Below are positions 7,055-16,435 of a DNA stretch of 64,000 nt, piece after piece. Positions within the stretch are counted from its first letter, which is position 1; every line of letters begins with the position of its first letter. Origin of the DNA: Chitinophaga barathri (lineage in GTDB: Bacteria; Bacteroidota; Bacteroidia; Chitinophagales; Chitinophagaceae); the NCBI RefSeq assembly GCF_003807585.1, contig NZ_RMBX01000003.1:1-64000 (forward strand), read 5' to 3'. Made by a program: the position numbers and the translations under genes. The notes under the pieces are model-generated. The model did not search any database. It saw nothing but the letters and a program-made list of their open reading frames with translations, and had not been told where the DNA came from.

Positions 7055-9181
7055 TTATGGTTGTCCGTATAACACTCCGCGGCCGCCCGTGCCTACGTAC
7101 ACTTTCCCGAACACGGTCCTGTCCCCTGCCAGCGCTTTCACGCCCGCCGGGAATTTCTGTGTGCCGTTATCGATCTGGTCCCAGCCCGCGCCGAGATTGG
7201 TGGAGCGGTACAGCCCTTTGATGCCGCCGACGGTGCCGTAGGCGAACAAAGTGGGTGTGCTGCCGCCGCTGGCCGGTGCGCCCCAGGCAAAGGCCGTGCA
7301 GGTGGTGAGCGCGGTTACTTTGGTAAAGGTAGTGCCGCCGTTAGTGGTTTTGTACAAACCGTTCCCGTCCAGGCTCACCCATACTTCATTCGCTGTGCCC
7401 GGCCTTGCGGCTACGAACAGGTAGGAATTTTTGTTCGGGATGGCCGTGGCGTTCTGCTGCGACCAGGTGGCGCCGCCGTCTGTACTGGCGTAGAGGAAAC
7501 CGGTTTTGTAGATGTAAAACTTGTTGCCGTCCACACAATCCGCTGTGATGGAAAAGTCTTTGCTCCACACATCGATGGCGTTTACCGCGCCGGTGGGCGC
7601 GCCCGTTGAAGCCGCCCAGCTGCTGCCGCGGTTCGTGCTGTAATACACGCCGCCGCCGGGGCTGCCGCCCGCGATGTACACCATCTTGTCAGGATTGGTG
7701 GAAGAGATGCAGATGCGGCCCAGCTTCACGCCGGAAGGCAGGGTGCGCGTGGTCCAGGAGGTACCGCTGTTCGAAGACGTTGCCAGGATGGTGCCGGTGC
7801 CGTCATTGCCGGAAGCACCCAGGATGGCAATGTTCGCCGGTTGCGTTTCGCAGTAGGAGATGCTGAAACCTTCGTTGATGTTGTACAATCTCGCGGAAGG
7901 ATACACATCCACGTTGTCGTGCCTGAAGCCGAATACATCCGCCACGCCTGAGTACAGGGGCACTCCGCCCGGAGCGGAAGCGAGTGTGAGCACTACCGTT
8001 TCCTCATCGCCTTTGATACGGGTAGTGAAAGCTACAGAGCCGGTTGCCCATGCATTGGAACTAAACCATACGCCGAACCAGTCGGAATAATAAAGGTCTC
8101 CGTGGTGCAATGGATCAAAGGCCAGGCATGAGGTGGCGCTGGAAAACCAGCCGCTGGGCCACCAGGGAGCCTCCAGTGTTTTTACGATGGGAAGGGCCGC
8201 AGTGTTCATCTGTTCCCAGCTCGTACCGCCGTTTGCAGAGCGGTAGAGCGGATTATTAAAAGAAGAGTAGCGCTGGCTTACAGCGATTTTATTATGATCA
8301 TACGTTTCTACCGCGATGCCGCAATAGTTTTTGTTGGTGCCGCCCGCAGGGGTGATGTCCGTCCAGGTGCTGCCGTTCCATACGGTTACGCCGGTGGAGT
8401 GCGCCACATACAGTTTACCGCCCATTACCACCATGCGGTTGGGCGAGGTGGGCGCGCCGGCCATGGCGGTGAAGGTGGTGCCACCGTCGGTGCTGCGGTA
8501 AATGCCGGTGCCGGGTACGCCTGCGTATACTTTCGCAGAGCGCCCGCTAACCGCGGTGGACGGGTCCGTTACCACGGTACGCACGCCTTTGGTGCCATTG
8601 GGCACGGAGGTGATCTTCGTCCAGGCCGCGCCGGTGTTTGTACTGCGGTACAGGCCATCTGTGCGTGTGCCCGCGTACACCACCGTGCTGGTGAGCGAAT
8701 CTACGCTCAGGCATTCGCCTATCCAGCGGAGATCGCCATTGCCGTCGTAGGTGGTGGACATCAGTTTGGTCCAGTTGCCACCCTGATCGTCCGACCGGTA
8801 CACACCGTCGTTCAGGGCGAGGTACACCCTGTTGGGCGCGTTGGCATCCAGTGCCATACCATCCACCCTGATAGTGCTGATACCGTCCAGGATGGGGATC
8901 CAGCGCTGGTTCGTACCGTCCCAGCGGTAGGCGCCGCCTACGTCCGTACGGGCATACATACGATTGGCCGTGTTCGGGTGGATAGCCAGGCCGGTGATGT
9001 ACCCGCCGCCGCCGATCGCCACGCTGCCCCAGTTGTAGGGGATCACGGCCTGGATGGATGACACGCCGGAGCGTTTGCCGTCCAGTACTTCTTTTTCCAG
9101 TTTTTCACTCATCTTTTTGCATGAGTACGCACCGAGGATGGCCATGCTGATGGCCGCCACGATAGTCGCGGATAGTTTCAT
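7055..9181 (-). CDS. GH74-like beta-propeller glycanase, cell-surface or periplasmic
   Basis: 708 residues from the ATG at 9181 (MKLSATIVAAIS...), preferred over an upstream start at 9223 because it gives a clean signal sequence; a weak lipobox (AYSC) may anchor it. The N-terminus carries GGGGYITGLAIHP and YARTDVGGAYRW, the hallmark of GH74 xyloglucan endoglucanases, whose first catalytic Asp lies in RTDVGG. At least seven Asp-box-like repeats follow (for example RSDDQGGNW, RSTDGGTTF, STDGGATW), fitting tandem seven-bladed propellers. A GFRHDN segment in the middle also matches the family. True GH74 enzymes cleave xyloglucan, but the sulfatase and phosphodiesterase neighbours suggest another decorated polymer, so the substrate is open. 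It overlaps the operon between SusD and the sulfatase. Confidence 0.85.
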   Translation of the reverse strand: MKLSATIVAAISMAILGAYSCKKMSEKLEKEVLDGKRSGVSSIQAVIPYNWGSVAIGGGGYITGLAIHPNTANRMYARTDVGGAYRWDGTNQRWIPILDGISTIRVDGMALDANAPNRVYLALNDGVYRSDDQGGNWTKLMSTTYDGNGDLRWIGECLSVDSLTSTVVYAGTRTDGLYRSTNTGAAWTKITSVPNGTKGVRTVVTDPSTAVSGRSAKVYAGVPGTGIYRSTDGGTTFTAMAGAPTSPNRMVVMGGKLYVAHSTGVTVWNGSTWTDITPAGGTNKNYCGIAVETYDHNKIAVSQRYSSFNNPLYRSANGGTSWEQMNTAALPIVKTLEAPWWPSGWFSSATSCLAFDPLHHGDLYYSDWFGVWFSSNAWATGSVAFTTRIKGDEETVVLTLASAPGGVPLYSGVADVFGFRHDNVDVYPSARLYNINEGFSISYCETQPANIAILGASGNDGTGTILATSSNSGTSWTTRTLPSGVKLGRICISSTNPDKMVYIAGGSPGGGVYYSTNRGSSWAASTGAPTGAVNAIDVWSKDFSITADCVDGNKFYIYKTGFLYASTDGGATWSQQNATAIPNKNSYLFVAARPGTANEVWVSLDGNGLYKTTNGGTTFTKVTALTTCTAFAWGAPASGGSTPTLFAYGTVGGIKGLYRSTNLGAGWDQIDNGTQKFPAGVKALAGDRTVFGKVYVGTGGRGVLYGQP

Positions 9182-9222
9182 AAAACAAACTTTGGAGGTT
9201 AATGAATAGTGGTTTTCAGTCA

Positions 9223-10863
9223 TCAGTAATTATCGTTCTGCAGGATCTTCGGGTTTTGTGCAATGACGCTTTGCGGGATGGGCATCAGGTAGTTTTTGGA
9301 TTTATCGAAGGCGATCTTTCCGCCGCCTGCGTTTACTTTTTCATATACCGGTTTGCCGCCCACGACGGTGATCTTCATGGCGCGGAGCGGTTGCGCGAAA
9401 ATGGTTTCGGCTGTTTTCCAGCGGCGGATGTCCGAGAATCGTTTGCCTTCAAAAGCCAGTTCCACTCTCCTTTCCCTGCGGATGCGCGCGCGCATCTCTT
9501 CTTTGGTAAGGTTCGCGGGCAGCTCGGGCAGGCCGGCCCTGAACCGCACTTTTTTCATGGCGGCATATACGGTCTCGTCCGGGCCCACGGCTTCGTTCTG
9601 CGCTTCGGCATAGTTCAGGAGCACTTCCGCGTAACGCCAGATGATGGAGTTGCCGCCGCTGCTGTTGCCGGGCACTACGCCTGGGTCCACCGCTTTTTTC
9701 ATAAAATATCCGGTGCGGCCTTTACCACCCGCGCCGGAAGCGTCCAGCTCGTTAGGATTGTTTGCCACGCCCAGGCGGGTGTAAATGATCCCGCTTTTCC
9801 AGGGGGAGCCGTCGTAAATGATCGTAGCGGCAAAACGTTTGTCGCGGTTGTCGTAAGGGTGCTCGGGATCGTACATCGCGGAGCCTTCCGCTTCGGTCTT
9901 GCCATCCAGGAATTCGTAGTCGTCTACGAGGTTCTGCGTGGGGTTCACGGCGCCCCAGCCGCCGCCGTCCGATACCTTTACCGGGTTCCAGTATTTCTCT
10001 TTGATATTGCCTTTGATGTTCGCCGCGTACTGGATGTCGAAGATCACTTCCACATTGTTTTCATTGGCGGGCAGGAACAGCGCGCCGTAGTCGGAATAGA
10101 GGTCGTACCCGACGCCTGCTTCCATGATCTTTTTGTTGGTCGCGGCAGCGTCCGCCCATTTGGAGGCGTACAGTTCCGTTTCACCTTTTAAAGCCCATGC
10201 GGCGCCTTTGGTGGCACGGCCGGCATCTTTGGCCGCTACCTTCAGCGGAAGGTCCGCAGCAGCCTCTTCACACTCTTTCTGGATAAATGCCACACATTCA
10301 TCCCAGGTGTTGCGGGGATTAAAGATGGCATCGCCCTGTTCCGCCTGGTTCAAAGGAATGGTGATGATGGGCACGCCGCCGTAGATGTCCATCAGGGATT
10401 TGTAAAAATAGGCGCGCAGGAACTTTGCCTGTGCCAGCATACCTTTTTTGGTCGCGTCATCGAAGTTTGAAGCGGATACGTTTTTGATGAACACGTTGCA
10501 CTTCCGGATGTTCGTGTACATGTTTTTCCAATGCGGCGTGAAGATCGGCGTGGAGGGGCCATAGGAGCCCTGCGCGAAATTCTCGTAAGACGGGATGCCC
10601 GCCAGCGGGCCGCTGATGCTGTTGTCCGAGAAATTATCCAGCGGGTCGTTGCTGATCTCGGAGGGTACGTTGGTGAACACCGTGCTTTGCGGGCCGGGGT
10701 TCAGGTTGTTGTAAATATCGTTGAGGAACAGCCCCGCGTTTGTGGGTGTCTTCCATACGGACGCGTCGGTGAGCTGGTCTGTCGGTTCAATATCCAGTGA
10801 GTCGTCGCAGGAGGCCAGCATGATGCAGCAGCCTGCTATATAAAGAAGTTTCCTGAGTTTCAT
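9223..10863 (-). CDS. SusD/RagB glycan-binding lipoprotein
   Basis: 546 residues. The lipobox MLASC around residue 19, followed by DDSLD, marks a surface lipoprotein. The body has the SusD features: an N-terminal DxxxxxPTDQL segment, a tetratricopeptide-like helical core (FLRAYFYKSLMDIYGGVPI), and the C-terminal RRERRVELAFEGKRFSDIRRW block. SusD sits as a lid on SusC and captures oligosaccharide. It ends 41 bases before the propeller gene and begins 18 bases after the SusC stop. A partner of the SusC gene immediately upstream. Confidence 0.95.
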   Translation of the reverse strand: MKLRKLLYIAGCCIMLASCDDSLDIEPTDQLTDASVWKTPTNAGLFLNDIYNNLNPGPQSTVFTNVPSEISNDPLDNFSDNSISGPLAGIPSYENFAQGSYGPSTPIFTPHWKNMYTNIRKCNVFIKNVSASNFDDATKKGMLAQAKFLRAYFYKSLMDIYGGVPIITIPLNQAEQGDAIFNPRNTWDECVAFIQKECEEAAADLPLKVAAKDAGRATKGAAWALKGETELYASKWADAAATNKKIMEAGVGYDLYSDYGALFLPANENNVEVIFDIQYAANIKGNIKEKYWNPVKVSDGGGWGAVNPTQNLVDDYEFLDGKTEAEGSAMYDPEHPYDNRDKRFAATIIYDGSPWKSGIIYTRLGVANNPNELDASGAGGKGRTGYFMKKAVDPGVVPGNSSGGNSIIWRYAEVLLNYAEAQNEAVGPDETVYAAMKKVRFRAGLPELPANLTKEEMRARIRRERRVELAFEGKRFSDIRRWKTAETIFAQPLRAMKITVVGGKPVYEKVNAGGGKIAFDKSKNYLMPIPQSVIAQNPKILQNDNY

Positions 10864-10881
10864 CGTTGTACGTTTGCTGGG

Positions 10882-13800
10882 TTAGAAATTGACATTTAAA
10901 CCGAAGGAGAACACCTTCTGCTGGAAATAATAACGGGCTCTTTTGCTGGCGCTGCTTACGCCTATCTCCGGATCGAGGTATTTTTCACCGGAGAAAGTGA
11001 GCAGGTTCTGCGCGGCGGCATACAGCCTGAGGTTGGACATTCTCATCCTTTTCATCACGGCCTGGGGCAATGAATACCCCAGCTCGATATTTTTCAGCCT
11101 GATATAAGACCCGTCTTTCTGCCAGAAAGAAGATACCTGCTGGCTGTTCGTACTGGGCGAAGGCATGATCACCGGGTATTTGGCGTTCCTGTTCTCAGGC
11201 GTCCAGTAATCCAGCTGCTCTTCGAATATTTTTGCGCCGTTGAAAAAAGGCAGCGATGCTTCGTTAGTGAGCTGGAAACTGCTTTGTGTAGCGCCCTGCC
11301 ACAGCATGCTGAGATCTATGCCTTTCCAGCCGGCGTTCAGGTTGATGCCAAAGATCACCTGCGGAAAGGCGGGATCGCCGATCACCACCTGGTCGTCGTC
11401 CGTGATCTTTTTATCCCCGTTCACGTCCTCGTAGCGGATATCGCCGGGGCGCAGGGTGCCGAACTGTTTGGGCGCCGCGTCTATCTCTTCCTGCGACTGG
11501 AAGAAACCGATGGCCCGCAGGCCGAACTGTGTATCCAGCGGCCGGCCGGTGCGGCTCCTGTTAGGGTTGTTTTTGGTGGCGGTGTTCTCAAACGTTTCCA
11601 CCAGCGTGTTTTTGGCGTAGGAGAAGTTGATACCGCCGCCGATGGTGATACCGTTGCGGAGCGTATTGGTCGTATTGATGGAGAAGTCCAGCCCCTTGTT
11701 GTCCATAATGCCCGCGTTCACCTGCGAAATGCCGATACCGTATTCCACGGGTACTACCGCGGTAGGCGCCACCAGCATGTCCGAACGGCGTTCTTTGAAG
11801 AAGTCCAGCTCCACGCCGATCCTGCCCTGCAGGAACATGCCCTCGATACCGATGTCCGCCTTTTTCGCCGTTTCCCAGGTGATGTTGGGATTGGACTCAG
11901 CTCTTTCGAATACGCCCTGTACCTGTGAGAACTGCGTACCGCCAAAACCATAGCTGCTGTTCAGCCCGTAGCTGCTCAGATATTGGAAGGGCGAGCCCGC
12001 CAGGTTGCCCGAGATGCCGTAGGAGGCGCGCAGTTTCAGGTTGTCGATCCACTTGTAATTGTCTTTGATGAAATGTTCTTCAGACAGTCTCCAGCCCAGT
12101 GAAAAGGCGGGGAAAAACGCGAACCGTTTGCCCGGTGCGAAAAAATAATGCCCGTCGTAACGGCCGGAAAGTTCCACGAGGTATTTCGAAGCGTAGTCAT
12201 AACCAAACCTGTACACAAAACCGAGTTGTTTGAAAGATCCGGAGGAACCGTTGTTGTCCAGGTCCGCTTTGGAAGAGCTGCCCAGCGACAGTTCATCCAG
12301 CGTCACCTGGTAGTTCAGGCGGGAAGCGCCGAAGGTATTGTTATCACCCTGGCGGAGCTCGGCCACACCCAGTGCGTTGATATTATGTTTACCGAAAGTA
12401 CGTTTGTAAATGATGTACCCCTGCAGCGTGGTATTCACAGATTCGTCGAAGTCCTGGTTCAGCTGCGGTGAAGGCACGCCGGCTTTGGTTTCCACGAATT
12501 CATCCTGCGCGTTCAGCGACCAGATGCTATAAGGCAGCTGCCATTGTTTGCTGGTATTATAGTTTTTGTCGTAGGCGCCCACGGCCTTCAGCGAGAGGCC
12601 CGGCACAAAAGGCAGCTGCTGCTCGATAGAGAGTTGTGTGAACAGCATATTGCCTTTTCTCCTGTTGTAACCGCTTTCGTAGATGGAAGGCAGCAGGCCG
12701 TTGCCGGGCAGGCCGTTGCTGAATTTCAGCTGGTTGAGCAGCAGCGGGGGATTTTTGGTAACGGAGGTGTAAATGCCGGTGCCGCTCGTGGAACCGGGAT
12801 TGTCCGTTACTTCCAGCGTGCCTTTTACGTCCAGCGATACCACGGTGGTTTTGGTGGCGTTCACGTCCACATTCGAGGCGAGGTTGTAGCGGCGGTATTT
12901 GATCACATCCACGGAGCCCTGCTGGTAGAGGTGGCCGAGCGAGCTGAAGAAACGGATCTTGTCCGAGCCGCCGGAGAACGTGAGGTTCTGCGAGGTCATG
13001 GGCGCATTAAAATCGATCACGTCCCTGAGCCAGTTGCTGTTCGGATAATGGTCGGGGTCGGAGCCGTCTTTATATTTCTGCAATTGTTCGTCCGTATAAG
13101 CGGGCGCCAGTCCGGCGTTTTTGTTGGCCGCGTTCAGCGTGCTGGCAAAGCCGTAGGAATCCAGGTATTTCGGGTACTGGGTGGGCCTTTGTATGCCGTA
13201 CCAGGTATCAAAGCCAAGCTCTACTTTGCCCTGTTTGCCACGTTTGGTAGTGATGAGCACCACACCGTTTGCCCCGGCCAGGCCGTAAGGCGCAATGGCG
13301 GCGGCGTCTTTCAGCACGGAAATGCTTTCAATTTCGTTGGGATTGATCTGCGAAAAAGGACGCGGTACGCCATCCACAATGGTGAGCGCGCCATTCCGGG
13401 AACCGGTGGTGCCTACGCCCCTGACCCTGATGGTAGCGGCATCCGCGCCGGGCTCTCCGCTGCCCTGGAAGGCCAGGATGCCGGACACCCTGCCCGCGAT
13501 GCTGTTATTGATATTCGCCACGGGATTACGGGCGATCTCCTGCCCTTTTAACGTGGACACGGCGGCGGTAGTGGATGCTTTTTTCTGTGTGCCGTAACCT
13601 ACTACGATCACTTCGCTGAGGCCTTTCAACTCTTCTTCCAGTACAATATCGAGCAGGGTATGCCCGTTCACCGGTATTTCGCGCATCTGGAAACCAACAT
13701 AGGAAACCATCAGCACCGCGTCTTCCGGCGCATTGATCTCAAAGCGGCCGTCCGGGTTTGTGACCGTACCGGAGGAGGTGCCTTTAACGATGATCGTCAC

Positions 13801-14238
13801 ACCGGGGAGGAAAGTACCTTTATTGTCTTTCACCACACCTTTTACGGTCAGGAACTTCATATCCGGAGAGGCAGTGATGGCGATCACGCTGTCTGACAAT
13901 ATCTTGTAATTCAGGTTGGAAGCGGCCAGCAGCGCAGTGAGCACGTCGGTCAGTTTCTGGTCGCCATTTGTACGGTAAGACACGGTCCTGCGCAGCCCGG
14001 CTTCCTTCGAGTTATAAAAAAAGCGGCAGCCGGTGGCCGATTCGATCTTTTCAAGTGCGTTGGAGAGTCTTACTTCTTTAACATTCAGCGAAAGCTTTAT
14101 GTCTTTCTGTGAATATACTTTGGCAGACAACTGCATGCAAAATAGAAAAACAGCAAGTAGCGTCAGTCGCATAGTTCTATCAATTTGCTTGACATTCACA
14201 TAATGGCATGAGGGACCATTAAGTAGATTTTTTTTCAT
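10882..14238 (-). CDS. SusC/RagA TonB-dependent receptor with STN signalling domain
   Basis: 1118 residues. After a long basic N-terminus and a signal segment (about 24-42) comes an STN domain (about 50-125, beginning LSLNVKEVRLSNALEKIE), then a carboxypeptidase-regulatory-like beta sandwich (VKGVVKDNKGTFLPGVTI), the SusC signature GYGTQKKASTTAAVSTLKG, a plug and a 22-strand barrel ending in an aromatic F. The STN domain is what lets an outer-membrane transporter pass a signal to an anti-sigma factor, and FecR and an ECF sigma gene lie just upstream, so this receptor probably controls its own operon in response to substrate. Imports the oligosaccharide bound by the downstream SusD. Confidence 0.95.
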   Translation of the reverse strand: MKKNLLNGPSCHYVNVKQIDRTMRLTLLAVFLFCMQLSAKVYSQKDIKLSLNVKEVRLSNALEKIESATGCRFFYNSKEAGLRRTVSYRTNGDQKLTDVLTALLAASNLNYKILSDSVIAITASPDMKFLTVKGVVKDNKGTFLPGVTIIVKGTSSGTVTNPDGRFEINAPEDAVLMVSYVGFQMREIPVNGHTLLDIVLEEELKGLSEVIVVGYGTQKKASTTAAVSTLKGQEIARNPVANINNSIAGRVSGILAFQGSGEPGADAATIRVRGVGTTGSRNGALTIVDGVPRPFSQINPNEIESISVLKDAAAIAPYGLAGANGVVLITTKRGKQGKVELGFDTWYGIQRPTQYPKYLDSYGFASTLNAANKNAGLAPAYTDEQLQKYKDGSDPDHYPNSNWLRDVIDFNAPMTSQNLTFSGGSDKIRFFSSLGHLYQQGSVDVIKYRRYNLASNVDVNATKTTVVSLDVKGTLEVTDNPGSTSGTGIYTSVTKNPPLLLNQLKFSNGLPGNGLLPSIYESGYNRRKGNMLFTQLSIEQQLPFVPGLSLKAVGAYDKNYNTSKQWQLPYSIWSLNAQDEFVETKAGVPSPQLNQDFDESVNTTLQGYIIYKRTFGKHNINALGVAELRQGDNNTFGASRLNYQVTLDELSLGSSSKADLDNNGSSGSFKQLGFVYRFGYDYASKYLVELSGRYDGHYFFAPGKRFAFFPAFSLGWRLSEEHFIKDNYKWIDNLKLRASYGISGNLAGSPFQYLSSYGLNSSYGFGGTQFSQVQGVFERAESNPNITWETAKKADIGIEGMFLQGRIGVELDFFKERRSDMLVAPTAVVPVEYGIGISQVNAGIMDNKGLDFSINTTNTLRNGITIGGGINFSYAKNTLVETFENTATKNNPNRSRTGRPLDTQFGLRAIGFFQSQEEIDAAPKQFGTLRPGDIRYEDVNGDKKITDDDQVVIGDPAFPQVIFGINLNAGWKGIDLSMLWQGATQSSFQLTNEASLPFFNGAKIFEEQLDYWTPENRNAKYPVIMPSPSTNSQQVSSFWQKDGSYIRLKNIELGYSLPQAVMKRMRMSNLRLYAAAQNLLTFSGEKYLDPEIGVSSASKRARYYFQQKVFSFGLNVNF

Positions 14239-14373
14239 ACTTTTAGCTTTTATTGGTTTTTGGAAGCTGCTTTCTCAAGGGGCTCTTCCAAATAAAAATC
14301 AGTATACCGGAAAGGGGGATGTTGACGCATTCCTCTTTCTATTTTTTGTACGGCTGGCGGCTATCCTGCGCCC

Positions 14374-15510
14374 TTATTGGTGAATGATGATCCTGTCATT
14401 TTGTATGCTGTATTTAAACGGTGCTATTACCTGTAGAACTTTCAGCGCTTCTTCCAGGCTTTCATTTTTGAATATGCCGGTGAGCTGGTAATCTTTGATG
14501 TCTTCGTTTTTAATGACAATGGATACGTTGTAACGTTTTTCCATCATGGCTGCGAGGTCTTCGAACCGTTCTTCCCTGAATATTAATTTGTTTTCTATCC
14601 AGGCGGTTTCCACGATATCGTTGGTCTGCTGGTAAGGGATGATCTCCGTTACTTTCAGTTCCTGCTCCGCCTCCGCCTGTTGGGCTGCAGGTTTGCCCGC
14701 GTCCGGCGCGGCATTGCGCAGCACCAGCTTTTCGTTCGGCTTCATTCTTATTTTACGGGAGGGGTCTTTTTTGAGGGATACTTCCAATGCGCCTTCTATC
14801 AGCGTGGTTTCCGTGGTGGAGCCGCCGGCGTAGGCTTTTACGTTGAAGGAAGTGCCCAGGTCCGTGATATCCGCTTCCTGCGTATGGACGATAAACGTGT
14901 GATGGTCGTTGTGTTTAACTTTAAAAAAGGCCTCTCCCACCAGTGACACTTCCCTGTTCTCCAGGCTGAAATTCTTGGGATAAGTGAGTTTGCTGCCCGC
15001 GTTGAGCCATATTTCGGTGCCGTCGGCCAGCGTGATCTGCGTTTTGGAGCCCGGGGGCGCGGCGATCTCGTTCATGCCGTGCACAACCGTAGTTTTGCCG
15101 GGTTTGAACAGGGTAAGGCCGGCCCAGGCCGTGACCGCGATGCCCGCCACTACCGCGGCGATACGCACCAGGGGGGAATATTTCCGGATACGTGCAGGAG
15201 ATGTTTCTTCCGGCCGTTCATCCTCGTATGGCGGAGTTTCCTGCCGTACATCCTCCAGCCTGCCGTTCAGGATGGCGTTCAGCTTCTCAGGCGCGGTGTG
15301 TGCATCCAGCAGCAGCTTGATCTCGTCTATAAATCCGTCAGTGACATTGTCCAGGTTGTTCACCGCCTGGATCAGTTCATAGGAATACCAAAGCTCGGGG
15401 TCTTGTTTGAGCAGTTCTTTCAGTTCCTTTTCTTCCTCAGCACTGATTGAGCGGGACAGCTGCCTGCCCATCAATAACCATACCCTGTTGGAATCTTTCA
15501 TCTGGTTCAT
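14374..15510 (-). CDS. FecR-family anti-sigma factor
   Basis: 378 residues: a cytoplasmic N-terminal part that binds the sigma factor, one membrane helix around residues 116-135 (VRIAAVVAGIAVTAWAGL), the FecR domain (GSKTQITLADGTEIWLNAGSKLTYP onwards is the typical start, quoted here only in part) and a C-terminal DUF4974 segment with LTGIFKNESLEEALKVLQ. It senses the STN domain of the SusC protein in the periplasm and releases the sigma factor. It lies between the sigma gene (123 bases upstream) and susC (135 bases downstream), the standard order in Bacteroidota. Confidence 0.93.
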   Translation of the reverse strand: MNQMKDSNRVWLLMGRQLSRSISAEEEKELKELLKQDPELWYSYELIQAVNNLDNVTDGFIDEIKLLLDAHTAPEKLNAILNGRLEDVRQETPPYEDERPEETSPARIRKYSPLVRIAAVVAGIAVTAWAGLTLFKPGKTTVVHGMNEIAAPPGSKTQITLADGTEIWLNAGSKLTYPKNFSLENREVSLVGEAFFKVKHNDHHTFIVHTQEADITDLGTSFNVKAYAGGSTTETTLIEGALEVSLKKDPSRKIRMKPNEKLVLRNAAPDAGKPAAQQAEAEQELKVTEIIPYQQTNDIVETAWIENKLIFREERFEDLAAMMEKRYNVSIVIKNEDIKDYQLTGIFKNESLEEALKVLQVIAPFKYSIQNDRIIIHQ

Positions 15511-15633
15511 AATTGATCTGATAACTGTACCAGTTTACTATACGACTGTAAAGTGATTCCATTCTACTAAGGGAAATAAAAAAATATCTGAAGAAATTTT
15601 CCGGGGCCGGGAAGCCACTTTGGTAAGGGAGAA

Positions 15634-16206
15634 TTATACTTCTTTGGAGAGGGTGCGTTCTTTGTTAAAGATGTTCACCGCCTGCACCAGCCTTTTGAGG
15701 GCTATGGCCAGTTGCACGTCGATGGTGTTCACGGAGATATTCAGTTTTTCGGATACGTCTTTGTTCCGCATGCCTTCCAGGCGCACCATTTCGTAGATCT
15801 GGCGGCAGCGGGGCGGCAGGGCGTTGATGGCGTTGCGGATGCAGTCGTACAGCTCCATGGAGATCACGAGGCTTTCAGGGTCCTCTGCCGTAAGATCCCG
15901 CAGGGGAATGCCGGAAAGAAGGCGCTGTTCTTTTTTCCAGCGGGCAAGCTGGTCCAGCGAAGCATTCCGCACGGCGGTGAAAAGATAAGCCCGGAGATTG
16001 CTTATTTCCACGATATTGCCTTTCATCTGCCAGACCTTCAGCAGCACATCGTTTACAATCTCTTCAGCCGGCTCTCTCGCCTTCAGGTAAGCGGTGGAAA
16101 AATCCAGCAGCGTAGCGTGATATTGGCTGTAGAGCAGCTGATAGGCTTCGCTTTCCCTGTTTTCGGCAATAAGATCCGTAAATACTTTGGTGATTGGATC
16201 CAACAT
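15634..16206 (-). CDS. ECF sigma factor controlling the SusCD operon
   Basis: 190 residues from the ATG at 16206 (MLDPITKVF); an upstream start at 16239 adds 11 unlikely residues. Region 2 is seen in AEEIVNDVLLKVWQMK and NLRAYLFTAVRNASLDQL, and region 4 in ALPPRCRQIYEMVRLEGM followed by NKDVSEKLNISVNTIDVQL. This is the Bacteroidota group paired with FecR anti-sigma factors. It should direct RNA polymerase to the susC promoter, which by position lies in 14239-14373 or upstream of the sigma gene itself. Confidence 0.93.
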   Translation of the reverse strand: MLDPITKVFTDLIAENRESEAYQLLYSQYHATLLDFSTAYLKAREPAEEIVNDVLLKVWQMKGNIVEISNLRAYLFTAVRNASLDQLARWKKEQRLLSGIPLRDLTAEDPESLVISMELYDCIRNAINALPPRCRQIYEMVRLEGMRNKDVSEKLNISVNTIDVQLAIALKRLVQAVNIFNKERTLSKEV

Positions 16207-16379
16207 AAAGTTGATTAGTCTGGTGTGCAATATCCACAATCAATATTAACTGAATGTGAAATGAATTTAAATTGCAACAACTCGCGGGAAACAACGTGGC
16301 CGGAAAAATACCGGGATAGATTTTGTGATCAGTCGGTTCAACAAATTTATACGTTTAGCGGAAAAATGCAAGGGGGAAA

Positions 16380-16410
16380 TAAAAATACCCGCAAAAAGGA
16401 TGCGGGTATT
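16380..16410 (-). terminator. Terminator after the receptor/sulfite-oxidase-fold pair
   Basis: A 9-bp stem (aatacccgc 16384-16392 with gcgggtatt 16402-16410, 9-nt loop) is followed on the minus strand by a U-rich tract. It lies 26 bases beyond the stop of the sulfite-oxidase-fold gene. Confidence 0.75.
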
Positions 16411-16435
16411 ACTTCTTGTTGATGTTAACACCTTT

